Under the pieces are notes generated by a model, which searched no databases, was not told the DNA's origin, and saw nothing but the letters and a program-made list of their open reading frames with translations. A DNA stretch of 64,000 bases, taken from assembly GCA_947497145.1 (NCBI GenBank), contig CANMFQ010000012.1, forward strand, positions 62,001 through 126,000, in the 5' to 3' direction. Source of the DNA: an uncultured Flavobacteriaceae bacterium (GTDB lineage Bacteria; Bacteroidota; Bacteroidia; Flavobacteriales; Flavobacteriaceae). Shown in pieces: positions 9,843 to 18,439 of this stretch; position 1 is the first letter of the stretch; every line of letters begins with the position of its first letter. A program made the position numbers and the translations under genes.

Positions 9843-10913
9843 ATGAATACTCTTAAAAACAAAACTATTGTTTTAACAAAAAAACACGTAAATCATATCT
9901 TAGAAAATATTGGGTTAGATGATATAATGGATCAACTAATTGAACATATAGAAGCCGCCTTCATAGCTTTTAACCCTGAGCTAACTAGCATACCAATACG
10001 ATCTGGCTTTAATTACGCCAATGAAAACCCTGGATTAATAGAATTAATGCCACTCTATCAAAAAAATAAAGCGGTAACCTTAAAAGTAGTAGGATACCAC
10101 CCTAAAAACCCATCAAAATATAATTTACCCACAATTCTATCTACAATATCTAACTACGACACCCAAACAGGGCACTTAAAAGGATTAGTAGATGGTGTGT
10201 TACTAACAGCTTTAAGAACAGGTGCTACATCGGCTCTTGCCAGTAAATATTTGGCGCATCCAGCTAGTGAAACACTGGGTTTAATAGGATGCGGTGCACA
10301 AGCAGTAACCCAATTACATGGCATATCAAGACTTTTTAACTTAAAAAAAGTGCTGTTGTATGATACCGATTATACGGCTATTAAATCTTTTAAAGAACGT
10401 TGTGAGATACTCAATTTACCGATTTTATTTAAAAGTGCATCCCTATCAGAAATTGTAGCAACTAGCGATATCATATGCACGGCAACATCTATAAATATTG
10501 GCGAAGGCCCGCTTTTTAATAACATGACCAACAAACCTCACACTCATATTAATGCCGTTGGTGCCGATTTTCCTGGAAAAACAGAGATTCCAATTGCTCT
10601 ATTAAGAAAGAGCTTAGTAGTGCCTGATTTTTTAGAGCAGGCGGTAATTGAAGGGGAATGCCAACAATTAAATTCAACCGAAATTGGCCCTACATTGGCA
10701 ACAATAATAAAAAATAGTGACAACTACCAGCATGCTAAAGTACAATCAACGGTCTTTGATTCTACTGGCTGGGCCTTAGAAGATCAGGTAGCTATGGATT
10801 TATTCATGACACATGCTGCTCATTTAAATATTGGCCTTAAATTAGACATTGAAAACACCGCCAAAGACACCAAAAACCCCTATCATTATTTAGTAGAAAC
10901 GGTTGAAATTTAA
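9843..10913 (+). CDS. Ornithine cyclodeaminase/mu-crystallin family protein
   Basis: The family uses NAD(P)H-type chemistry. Ornithine cyclodeaminase turns L-ornithine into L-proline plus ammonia with NAD recycling, while relatives make or reduce other imino acids. From the ATG at 9843 the protein has 356 residues, close to family length. Visible marks are LRTGATSALASKYLA near the substrate pocket, the dinucleotide loop GLIGCGAQA, the NAVGADFPGKTE segment carrying the catalytic Asp, and FDSTGWALEDQVA near the C-terminus. An upstream in-frame start at 9732 would add 37 low-complexity residues and is less likely. It opens the plus-strand operon of proline-type starter genes, so supplying proline for the next enzymes is the simplest role. 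A SbnB-like role in making diaminopropionate is less likely because no SbnA-like partner is present. Confidence 0.82.
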   Translation: MNTLKNKTIVLTKKHVNHILENIGLDDIMDQLIEHIEAAFIAFNPELTSIPIRSGFNYANENPGLIELMPLYQKNKAVTLKVVGYHPKNPSKYNLPTILSTISNYDTQTGHLKGLVDGVLLTALRTGATSALASKYLAHPASETLGLIGCGAQAVTQLHGISRLFNLKKVLLYDTDYTAIKSFKERCEILNLPILFKSASLSEIVATSDIICTATSINIGEGPLFNNMTNKPHTHINAVGADFPGKTEIPIALLRKSLVVPDFLEQAVIEGECQQLNSTEIGPTLATIIKNSDNYQHAKVQSTVFDSTGWALEDQVAMDLFMTHAAHLNIGLKLDIENTAKDTKNPYHYLVETVEI

Positions 10914-10949
10914 CCGTGACTATCATTCAATATACCAAAAAATTTTCCT

Positions 10950-12101
10950 ATGGACTTTTCATGGAGTACAACACAACTAGCCTACAAAGCTAAAATCATT
11001 TCATTTGCAGAAGCTAACTTTTCAGAATCATTTATAAAAGAAGACCAAGAAGCTACTTTTACCAGAGCAAACTGGGAAAAATGTGCCGCTTTTGGACTTT
11101 TAGGTTTATCCACAACCACCGCATATGGAGGAGCCACTGACAAGGTAGATATTTTAACCTCCACAATAGCTATGGAAGGTCTGGGGTATGCTTGTAAGGA
11201 TAACGGGTTACCCTTTGCCTTAAATGCACAAATGTGGACGGTACAATATCCTATTTTAGAGTTTGGAAGCGAAGCGCAAAAGAAAAAATATTTACCAAAA
11301 ATGTGTAGCGGAGAATGGATTGGTTGCCATGGGCTAACAGAACCAAATGCAGGATCTGACGTGTTTAGCATGGAAATGACCGCCACAAAAGTAAACGGAG
11401 GCTACCTTTTAAATGGCACAAAACAACATATTACCATGGCACCCGTTGCTGATGTCTTTTTAATATTTGCTAAAACAAATCCAAAATTGGGTGCTTGGGG
11501 AATTTCAGTATTTATAGTAGATAAGAATACAAAAGGCCTAACTATAGGTAAAAACAGACCCAAAATGGGCCTTAGAACGGTGCCTTTTGGGAACCTTACT
11601 TTTAAAGATTGCTTTATTGCAGATACCAACAGATTAGGAAAAGAAGGTGCTGGCTGGGCCATTACAAACAGTTCATTAGAATATGATCGTTGTACTATTT
11701 TGGCAGGGCAATTGGGAGCCATGGAAAAGCAATTAGAAGACACTATTGCCTTTGTTAAAAACAGAAAACAATATAACAAACCCATAAGCCAATTTCAAGC
11801 CATTTCACATAGAGTTGCTGATATGAGATTGCGCTTAGAAACATCTAGGTTGTTGCTACAAAAAGTAGCATGGCTAAAAAGTGAAGGCAAACCAGCAACG
11901 TTAGAGTCGGCAATGCTAAAACTACAGCTTAGCGAGAGCTTTGTTGCCTCTAGTTTAGATGCTATACGTTGTAATGGTGGCCGTGGCTACATCACAGAAC
12001 ACGGAGTAGAAAGAGACCTTAGAGATGCCGTAGGTAGTATTATCTATGCGGGAACATCAGATATTCAAAAAAATATTATTGCTAAATTATTAGGGTTATA
12101 A
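10950..12101 (+). CDS. Acyl-CoA dehydrogenase family flavoprotein, probable carrier-bound prolyl oxidase
   Basis: This 383-residue protein has the full acyl-CoA dehydrogenase fold: an N-terminal helical domain, LTEPNAGSD in the flavin-binding middle domain, NGTKQHI, and a C-terminal helical domain with NRKQYNKPISQFQA and GGRGYITEHGVERDLRD. In pyrrole-forming pathways such as pyoluteorin (PltE) and prodiginine (RedW), family members oxidise L-prolyl-S-PCP to pyrrole-2-carboxyl-S-PCP. That role is suggested here by the carrier and ligase genes directly downstream. The catalytic Glu of the common YEGTS site is Ala here (YAGTS), as expected for members that use a base on another helix. The alternative base position, just before Arg in EYDRCTILAG, is Asp rather than Glu. 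It lies 36 bases after the cyclodeaminase and 1 base before the ligase. The family is sure; the exact substrate is inferred. Confidence 0.85.
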   Translation: MDFSWSTTQLAYKAKIISFAEANFSESFIKEDQEATFTRANWEKCAAFGLLGLSTTTAYGGATDKVDILTSTIAMEGLGYACKDNGLPFALNAQMWTVQYPILEFGSEAQKKKYLPKMCSGEWIGCHGLTEPNAGSDVFSMEMTATKVNGGYLLNGTKQHITMAPVADVFLIFAKTNPKLGAWGISVFIVDKNTKGLTIGKNRPKMGLRTVPFGNLTFKDCFIADTNRLGKEGAGWAITNSSLEYDRCTILAGQLGAMEKQLEDTIAFVKNRKQYNKPISQFQAISHRVADMRLRLETSRLLLQKVAWLKSEGKPATLESAMLKLQLSESFVASSLDAIRCNGGRGYITEHGVERDLRDAVGSIIYAGTSDIQKNIIAKLLGL

Positions 12102-12102
12102 C

Positions 12103-13644
12103 ATGCCAAATACACTAGTACAATCACTACATAATGCTACTAAAAATACACCAGAAAACAGCGCCTTTACCTTTGGTAAAGAAACACTTACCTACACCCA
12201 ATTAGCAACTAAAACAGATCAATTAGCAGCGCACCTTGTTGCCAGTGGGCTAAGAAAAGGAGATCGCGTGGGTGTTTATATGTTTCGTTGTTTAGAAACA
12301 GCAATAGCAATTTATGGTGTACTAAAAGCAGGGTGTACCTATGTACCCTTAGACCCGTCGTTGCCCATGCAACGCATAGCATACCTATTAAATAATTGTG
12401 GTATACACCATTTGGTTTCTCACCCAAACCTGCGCAAAAAGCTGTTAAAAATAGTAGAGCTAAAAACTCCTTTAACTTCAATAATTGGGCTATCAGACAT
12501 TGACAGTATTGCAACCTTTTCTTGGGATATCATATATAGCAAAGACAACAATTTTAAACCAATATCAATACTAGAAAATGACGTTGCTTATATTATGTTT
12601 ACCTCTGGCTCCACAGGCCACCCAAAAGGTATAGTACATACCCATGCTAGCGGTTTAAGTTATGCCAAGTTAGCCGTAAAAACATTTAACATAACACCCA
12701 AAGACCGTATTGCCAACCATGCACCTTTGCATTTTGATATTTCAACTTTAGGATATCTTGCTGCTCCTTTAGCCTGTGCCACAACGGTAATTATTTCTGA
12801 TGCACATACCAAGTTACCAGCCAGTTTGGCGACTTTAATTAACGACGAAAAAATATCGATTTGGTATTCTGTACCCCTCGCATTAATTCAGTTACTACAA
12901 TCTAATGCTTTAAAAAATAAAAATTTAAATAGCTTACGATTAGTGCTCTTTGGAGGTGAAATATTTACTAATAAGTATTTAGCCCAGTTTATGACCTTAT
13001 ACCCAAAAGCAAAATACTATAATGTTTATGGCCCTGCAGAAGTAAACCAATGCACTTGCTATGAAATTAAATGTCCACCAACACTTGATGAAATCATTCC
13101 TATTGGAACGGTTTGGGATGAAACCCAATATAAAATTTTGGACAAAAAAGACAACATCGGAGAACTAGCCATACACAGCAGCACCATGATGCGTGAATAT
13201 TGGAAAAATCTAACCTTAACCAAAGCTTCCTTTTATTTAGATACCACTAGCAATCCGCCTAAAAAATTTTATAAAACTGGTGATGTAGTTAAACTAAATG
13301 AAGATGGAAATTTACTATTTCTAGGGCGGAATGATAGGCAACTAAAAATAAGAGGCTATAGAATAGAACTTGATGAAATTGAAGCTACACTCCTAACACA
13401 CAAAGACATACTAGAAGCCGCAGTGGTTAGCTTATCAATATCAGATAGTACTCAAGAAATTTTAGCAGCCATTTTAACACCCCATGATAATTCCCTCACA
13501 GCTAAAGAAATTCAAAAATATTGTGGTCTAAGCATGCCCAAATATGCTATTCCTAACAAGGTTGTTTTTATGGATGATTTACCAAGAACAGGCTCAGGAA
13601 AAATTAATAGAAAAGCTATTGCGCAAACCTATAAAACATACTAA
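12103..13644 (+). CDS. Free-standing adenylation enzyme, probable prolyl-AMP/PCP ligase
   Basis: This 513-residue member of the ANL family has a complete A domain and no attached carrier. It shows AGCTYVPLDPSLP near 76, YIMFTSGSTGHPKG at 163-176, the pocket segment FDISTLGYL from 211, YNVYGPAEVNQCT at 306-318, FYKTGD, FLGRNDRQLKIRGYRIEL, and the lysine of GSGKINRK near the end. The GPAEVNQCT stretch is like the GPxETNxCT segment I associate with prolyl-AMP ligases of pyrrole pathways. The aligned pocket residues (D212, I213, L216, L282, G284, V308, Q316, C317, Lys) share several positions with the PltF-type code. It would activate L-proline and load the carrier encoded 2 bases downstream. Proline preference is inference from context and partial code. 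Confidence 0.87.
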   Translation: MPNTLVQSLHNATKNTPENSAFTFGKETLTYTQLATKTDQLAAHLVASGLRKGDRVGVYMFRCLETAIAIYGVLKAGCTYVPLDPSLPMQRIAYLLNNCGIHHLVSHPNLRKKLLKIVELKTPLTSIIGLSDIDSIATFSWDIIYSKDNNFKPISILENDVAYIMFTSGSTGHPKGIVHTHASGLSYAKLAVKTFNITPKDRIANHAPLHFDISTLGYLAAPLACATTVIISDAHTKLPASLATLINDEKISIWYSVPLALIQLLQSNALKNKNLNSLRLVLFGGEIFTNKYLAQFMTLYPKAKYYNVYGPAEVNQCTCYEIKCPPTLDEIIPIGTVWDETQYKILDKKDNIGELAIHSSTMMREYWKNLTLTKASFYLDTTSNPPKKFYKTGDVVKLNEDGNLLFLGRNDRQLKIRGYRIELDEIEATLLTHKDILEAAVVSLSISDSTQEILAAILTPHDNSLTAKEIQKYCGLSMPKYAIPNKVVFMDDLPRTGSGKINRKAIAQTYKTY

Positions 13645-13646
13645 AA

Positions 13647-13877
13647 ATGGAAGCAGTACTCCTAAATTATATTACCCAACTAACACATGAACAGTTAGAT
13701 ACCCCATTAACGGTTGATGATGACTTACTAGGAAGTGGCATTTTAGACTCCATAGGGATGATGAAGTTGGTAAGCTTTATAGAAACAGAACTAAGCATGG
13801 TGATACCGCCTGAAGATATACTTATTGAAAATTTCATGACCGTTAAACATATTATAACGTATCTAAAAACAACATAA
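13647..13877 (+). CDS. Discrete peptidyl/acyl carrier protein
   Basis: This 76-residue protein is an isolated phosphopantetheine carrier. The motif GILDSIGMMKLV places the modified serine at residue 35, followed by the usual four-helix pattern with TELSMVIPPEDI and a C-terminal helix ending in YLKTT. It sits between the free-standing ligase and the large NRPS, with gaps of 2 bases on each side, so all three are surely cotranscribed. By analogy with PltL and RedO it would hold proline while the flavoprotein oxidises it to pyrrole, then offer the acyl group to the N-terminal C domain of the next NRPS. The carrier call is firm; the bound substrate is inferred. Confidence 0.9.
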   Translation: MEAVLLNYITQLTHEQLDTPLTVDDDLLGSGILDSIGMMKLVSFIETELSMVIPPEDILIENFMTVKHIITYLKTT

Positions 13878-13879
13878 AT

Positions 13880-16800
13880 TTGGCAAAAGAACCACAACAT
13901 AAAACTCTAACATCAAGCCAACTATCCATTTGGACAGGGCAACAAATGCACCCTAAGTCTCCAATGTATAATATGGCACATACCTTTACTTTGCCCATTT
14001 CAATAAACGTAAAAGTGTTTACCGCTGCCTTTAATGCCGTACTTAATAACGCTGATGTATTGCGCACAGTATTCTTAGAAAAAAACCATATACCATATCA
14101 AATTACAACCCAAAATTGGAACTACCCCATTGCTGTAGTTGATGTGTCTGACAAAAATACAGCAGAAATTGAGGCATGGATTAGCAACCGCACCCAACGT
14201 ATTTTTAACTTAAAAGAGTGTCTTTTTGATACTGTATTACTTAAATATAACCCTACAAATTATAGCTGGTTTTTAAACATTCACCACCTAATTACAGATG
14301 CATCTAGCTCTCCCATTTTATACAAAAACACCCTATCTCATTATTTCAATTTACTAAAAAAACCAGCGGCAGAGGTAAAGTCACTACCCCTTTATGAAGA
14401 TTATATTGCATTTGAAAGCAACTTTAAAACATTAGACGAAGCCCAACCTGCCATTGCGTTCTGGAAGAACAAAGCTATTGAATTACAAGGCATTCCAAAA
14501 TTATACGGAGCAACAAATATTTCGCAAAAAACAGCTAGCAAACGAGTAAAAATCAAATTAAACGCCACAAAATATGAGCAATTAAAAGCAATAGCTCAAA
14601 ACCCGCTAATTAGATCGTTTTCTCCCAATTTAACCATGTTCACCATATTTGCTACACTTTTACACACATTTATATACAGGGTAAGTGGCCAAAAAAAAAT
14701 AGCACTTGGAGCCCCAACAGCAAATAGGCTTACTCCAACTTTTAAAAACACACCTGGTCTATTTATTGAACTTTTTCCGGTAGCGGTTTTACTAACTGAT
14801 GACGATACATTTTTATCCGTTTTAAATAGGGTAAAAACAGAATCTATTAACTATTTAAGAAATGGTTTACCTGGCTTATCTAACGCAAAATTAGGAAATA
14901 GTTATAACGTTATTTTAAACTACATTACCGCAAATTTTGAGCCCCTAAATAATTTCACAACTAACGCTCAATGGATACATTCTGGCCATTGTGATCCAAA
15001 TCACCACATTCGCTGCCATATATATGATTTTAATGCTAGTGGTAAACTAGAACTCTATTTTGATATAAACACTCATGTTTTTACCGCAGAACAAGTAGCC
15101 AACATTCCCAATCATTTTTTAAAATTGTTTAATGCTTTCATAAACGATGTAAATACACCAATAGCTAAACCTAGCATTTTAAGCCCAACAGAAATTAACG
15201 CTTTAACCATAAACCCTATAAAAGTTGATACCGCTATTTCTGTAATAGAGCAATTTCATACACAGGTAAACAACAACCCTACTACAATTGCTTTACGGTA
15301 TAAGCATGAAACCTATACCTACGCTCAGGTCAACGAAAAAGCAGCAAATTATGCTGTAGTCTTAAACGAAAAAGGACTAGATTTTAATGCCGTAATAGGT
15401 GTTCATTTAATACGTTCTCCAGAGTATATTTTCAGTGTTCTCGCTATTTTAAAATTGGGTGCTACTTTTATTCCTTTAGCATCAGATCAACCTAAAGACC
15501 GTATTGCTCATATTGTAAAAAACGCCAACTGTATGGCTGTTATTTCCAGTGAAGCTTTAGCTAAAGATAAAATTGAAGTATCAAAAACAATCCTTGTAGA
15601 AACCTTAAATTTAGCAGATAAAGCTACGTCCTTTTCCACTCCCGCTACTTTTAACAATACGCAAGCCTATATTATGTACACCTCTGGTAGCACAGGTAAA
15701 CCAAAAGGTGTTTCTATTTCTAATACCGCATTATCCAATTATATTAATTGGGCTAAAAAAGCATACAAACATCAGGAAAAATACATATTTCCATTAGTAA
15801 CTTCTATTAGTTTTGACCTAACCATAACAGCTACATTTTTACCACTAATAACAGGAGGAGAAATTGTAATCTACCCAGAAGACACAAGTGGTCCAGATAT
15901 TTCAATAGTACAAGTCATTGAAGATAACCTTGTAAATAGTATTAAGCTGACACCTTCTCACCTTGCTTTACTTACTAATAACACTGTTAATCAAAGTAAT
16001 TTAAAACTAATGATTGTTGGCGGCGAAAACTTTAAAACCAGCCTTGCAAATACCGCACAAAAAACCTTTGGCAACCATGTTAAAATAATAAACGAATATG
16101 GCCCAACCGAGGCTACCGTAGGTTGTATTGTTAGCACATTTAACGCAGATTTACACAAATTAAATGCTATACCTATAGGAAAACCTATTGCTAATATGCA
16201 GGCTTATGTTTTAGATTCTTATTTAAACTTGGTACCCAAAGGGGTTATTGGCGAGCTCTATTTAAGCGGAAAAAGCTTGGCGTCAGAGTATATAAGTCAG
16301 CCAGCCCTCACGGCAACATATTTTGTAAAGAACCCTTTTAAGCAGGGGGATAAAATGTACAAAACTGGTGATTTGGCTCGTTGGAACACAACTGGTGAAT
16401 TAGAATATTTAGGCCGAACAGATGAGCAGATCAAACTTAATGGTTTCCGAATAGAATTAGCAGAAATAGAAAATAATATTAGCAGTTATCCCAAAATTAA
16501 AAAAGCCGCTGTAGTAGTAAATTCTAAAGAACCAATAAAAAACATTGTGAATTGTGCAGAATGTGGCTTGCCGTCCTCCTACCCCAATGTAGATTTCAAT
16601 GAATACAACGTATGTCATTTATGCACATCGTTTAAGGGATACAAAGAAAAGACCGCTAAATATTTTAAAACAGAAACGCAATTACAAGAATTGCTGACAT
16701 CTCACAAAAAAAGGGATTTAAAATACGATTGCTTAGCCTTACTCAGTGGCGGAAAAGACAGCACCTACGTTTTGGCTAGGTTGGTAAATATGGGCTTAAA

Positions 16801-17989
16801 AGTACTGGCCTTTACACTTGATAACGGCTATATTTCAAACCAAGCAAAAGAAAACATTACTAAAATTACCCAAAAACTGAATGTAGACCACATATACGGT
16901 CAAACGCCGCACATGAACAAAATATTTGTAGACAGTTTACACCGCCATAAAAATGTGTGCAACGGATGCTTTAAAACAATTTATACCTTAAGTACTCAAG
17001 TAGCCTTAGCCCATGGCATTCCTTTTATTGTTACTGGGCTTTCACGTGGTCAGTTTTTTGAAACGCGTTTAACAGAAGAACTCTTTTGGGATGAAACTGC
17101 TGATACCACAAGTATTGATGCCACAATATTAGAGGCACGTAAATTGTATCACCAAGAAGAAGATGCGGTAAAAAAACATTTAGACACCAGTATGTTTAAT
17201 GATCCGAATACTTTTAATAAGGTACAATATGTAGATTTTTATAGGTATAGTGATGTTAGTTTACATGAAATATTAAACTACTTAAAACAAAACGTAAATT
17301 GGGTACGCCCTACAGATACTGGTAGGTCTACTAATTGCTTAATTAACCAAGCTGGAATTCATGTTCACAAGCAAGAACGCGGGTATAGCAATTATTCTTT
17401 TCCCTATAGTTGGGATGTTCGCTTAGGCCATAAAAACCGAGACGAAGCCTTAGAAGAAATAAATGAACATATAGATATTGAAGAAGTAGGCAAAATACTT
17501 AATGAAATTGGGTACACTAAAATAGATACAAAACAACAACAATTGGTAGGGTATTTTACGGCAACAGACATTATTTCATCTGCCGATTTACGCAGATATT
17601 TACAAAAAAAACTACCAGAATACATGATTCCCGCTGGTTTTAAGCAACTTCCTCAATTACCACTTACCCCAAATGGTAAAACAGACAAAAATGCACTGCT
17701 AAGCAATAGTATTAATTTTGATGTAGCCACTGCCTTTGTTCCCCCTAGCAATGAAATTGAAGAACTAGTTGCCAATATTTGGAAAGAAGTTTTACAACTA
17801 AATATAATTGGGATTCATGATAATTTTACAGCGTTAGGCGGGCATTCACTGGCAGCAATACGTGTAACAGCTCGTATTAATGATGAGTTGCAAACTAGTT
17901 TTACATTAGGCAAAGTTTTTGAATTGCCTACTGTTTATAAATATGCTTTATATTTAGAGCAACAATTAACCAATATGTTAGGCGAATAA
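13880..17989 (+). CDS. NRPS, C-A-T with a PP-loop ATPase inserted in the A domain
   Basis: This 1369-residue synthetase starts at a TTG 2 bases after the carrier gene. No in-frame ATG fits, and the C-domain motif begins by residue 12. Domains: condensation (10-430, HHLITDA at 135-141); adenylation N-part (about 455-882: YTSGSTGKPKG 600-610, NEYGPTEATVG 738-748, YKTGD 827-831, LGRTDEQIKLNGFRIEL 844-860); an inserted PP-loop domain (about 884-1218); the A-domain tail (about 1220-1275, LPEYMIP and TPNGK); and a carrier (about 1285-1365, LGGHS with Ser1323). The specificity code reads D-L-T-S-I-G-E-V-G-K (646, 647, 650, 693, 712, 714, 739, 747, 748, 1267), close to the known asparagine code DLTKLGEVGK. 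The C domain would join the carrier-bound starter to this residue. The insert falls where methyltransferase inserts usually interrupt A domains. The chemistry of the insert is unknown. Confidence 0.95.
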   Translation: MAKEPQHKTLTSSQLSIWTGQQMHPKSPMYNMAHTFTLPISINVKVFTAAFNAVLNNADVLRTVFLEKNHIPYQITTQNWNYPIAVVDVSDKNTAEIEAWISNRTQRIFNLKECLFDTVLLKYNPTNYSWFLNIHHLITDASSSPILYKNTLSHYFNLLKKPAAEVKSLPLYEDYIAFESNFKTLDEAQPAIAFWKNKAIELQGIPKLYGATNISQKTASKRVKIKLNATKYEQLKAIAQNPLIRSFSPNLTMFTIFATLLHTFIYRVSGQKKIALGAPTANRLTPTFKNTPGLFIELFPVAVLLTDDDTFLSVLNRVKTESINYLRNGLPGLSNAKLGNSYNVILNYITANFEPLNNFTTNAQWIHSGHCDPNHHIRCHIYDFNASGKLELYFDINTHVFTAEQVANIPNHFLKLFNAFINDVNTPIAKPSILSPTEINALTINPIKVDTAISVIEQFHTQVNNNPTTIALRYKHETYTYAQVNEKAANYAVVLNEKGLDFNAVIGVHLIRSPEYIFSVLAILKLGATFIPLASDQPKDRIAHIVKNANCMAVISSEALAKDKIEVSKTILVETLNLADKATSFSTPATFNNTQAYIMYTSGSTGKPKGVSISNTALSNYINWAKKAYKHQEKYIFPLVTSISFDLTITATFLPLITGGEIVIYPEDTSGPDISIVQVIEDNLVNSIKLTPSHLALLTNNTVNQSNLKLMIVGGENFKTSLANTAQKTFGNHVKIINEYGPTEATVGCIVSTFNADLHKLNAIPIGKPIANMQAYVLDSYLNLVPKGVIGELYLSGKSLASEYISQPALTATYFVKNPFKQGDKMYKTGDLARWNTTGELEYLGRTDEQIKLNGFRIELAEIENNISSYPKIKKAAVVVNSKEPIKNIVNCAECGLPSSYPNVDFNEYNVCHLCTSFKGYKEKTAKYFKTETQLQELLTSHKKRDLKYDCLALLSGGKDSTYVLARLVNMGLKVLAFTLDNGYISNQAKENITKITQKLNVDHIYGQTPHMNKIFVDSLHRHKNVCNGCFKTIYTLSTQVALAHGIPFIVTGLSRGQFFETRLTEELFWDETADTTSIDATILEARKLYHQEEDAVKKHLDTSMFNDPNTFNKVQYVDFYRYSDVSLHEILNYLKQNVNWVRPTDTGRSTNCLINQAGIHVHKQERGYSNYSFPYSWDVRLGHKNRDEALEEINEHIDIEEVGKILNEIGYTKIDTKQQQLVGYFTATDIISSADLRRYLQKKLPEYMIPAGFKQLPQLPLTPNGKTDKNALLSNSINFDVATAFVPPSNEIEELVANIWKEVLQLNIIGIHDNFTALGGHSLAAIRVTARINDELQTSFTLGKVFELPTVYKYALYLEQQLTNMLGE
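16529..17533 (+). other. PP-loop (adenine nucleotide alpha hydrolase) domain embedded in the NRPS
   Basis: This is residues about 884-1218 of the surrounding NRPS, in frame and without stops. It opens with a four-cysteine ribbon (C892, C895, C912, C915) of the kind seen in N-acetyl sugar amidotransferases and in TtuA/NcsA. The ATP-binding SGGKDS at 956-961 follows. Next come CNGC (C1027, C1030), followed by FKTIYTLSTQVAL and IPFIVTGLSRG, and a lone cysteine in STNCLINQ (C1153). CxxC plus a distal Cys is the pattern that holds an iron-sulfur cluster in TtuA/TtcA-type thiolases. The A domain resumes exactly where expected with QLVGYFTA, so the insert occupies the hairpin between cores A8 and A9. 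Possible reactions are thionation, amidation, amidine or nitrile formation on the carrier-bound residue. No glutaminase partner gene is seen nearby. Confidence 0.9.
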
Positions 17990-17998
17990 GTAGTAGTT

Positions 17999-18439
17999 AT
18001 GAGCAAAAAAAGGTATCAAAAAACACAAATCCCTATTGCCAGCTATTTAGCAATTGGCATTGTTTTTTGTTGCCTTTTAAAACCTGTTCAAAACCCTATA
18101 AAAAACCTATTACATAACGTAGCATACTTACTAGAATCACCAAATGCTATTATTGACCACAATACTAAAAATACAATTCCTAAAGCGCACACCCATTTTA
18201 AAATGCAATTACCTAAAAGTCATGAGGTAATTGATATAATTGATCATTTATTTGGAGCTAAAAACAATATTCCAGTTAAACATGATTTAAAAAAAACCGT
18301 CTTAGACAAACATTTTATATGCCAAAAAACAGCATATAAAGGTTTATTTTTGTGGCAACCGCAGAACATATTAAAACAGCTTTGTCCGAAAATAAAAAAC
18401 GGATTTCCTAATTTATTTAAAGAACCACCCAGGCTCTAA
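17999..18439 (+). CDS. Small membrane-anchored protein of unknown function
   Basis: I do not recognise this 146-residue protein. It has a basic N-terminus, one hydrophobic segment at about 13-30 (SYLAIGIVFCCLL), and a soluble remainder rich in Lys and His (for example KAHTHFK, HEVIDIIDHLFG, KHDLKK, LDKHFIC). The ATG lies 9 bases after the stop of the large NRPS, so it is almost certainly in the same transcript. The TonB receptor gene follows after 287 bases. Its scattered His and Cys residues would suit a metal-related or receptor-linked accessory role, but that is speculation. Confidence 0.7.
   Translation: MSKKRYQKTQIPIASYLAIGIVFCCLLKPVQNPIKNLLHNVAYLLESPNAIIDHNTKNTIPKAHTHFKMQLPKSHEVIDIIDHLFGAKNNIPVKHDLKKTVLDKHFICQKTAYKGLFLWQPQNILKQLCPKIKNGFPNLFKEPPRL

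Noticed and set aside
9843-10913. Cyclodeaminase homolog as SbnB making 2,3-diaminopropionate
   Set aside because: SbnB works with SbnA, a PLP synthase that is absent here. The neighbouring ligase, carrier and dehydrogenase fit proline better.
10982-11785. Two minus-strand open frames opposite the acyl-CoA dehydrogenase gene
   Set aside because: They are shadows of a strongly conserved coding region on the plus strand and have no family features.
16529-17533. PP-loop segment as a separate gene or an assembly/frameshift artefact
   Set aside because: The frame is continuous from the A domain through the insert into core A10 and the carrier domain. The insertion point matches the known A8/A9 site, and no start or stop marks a separate gene.
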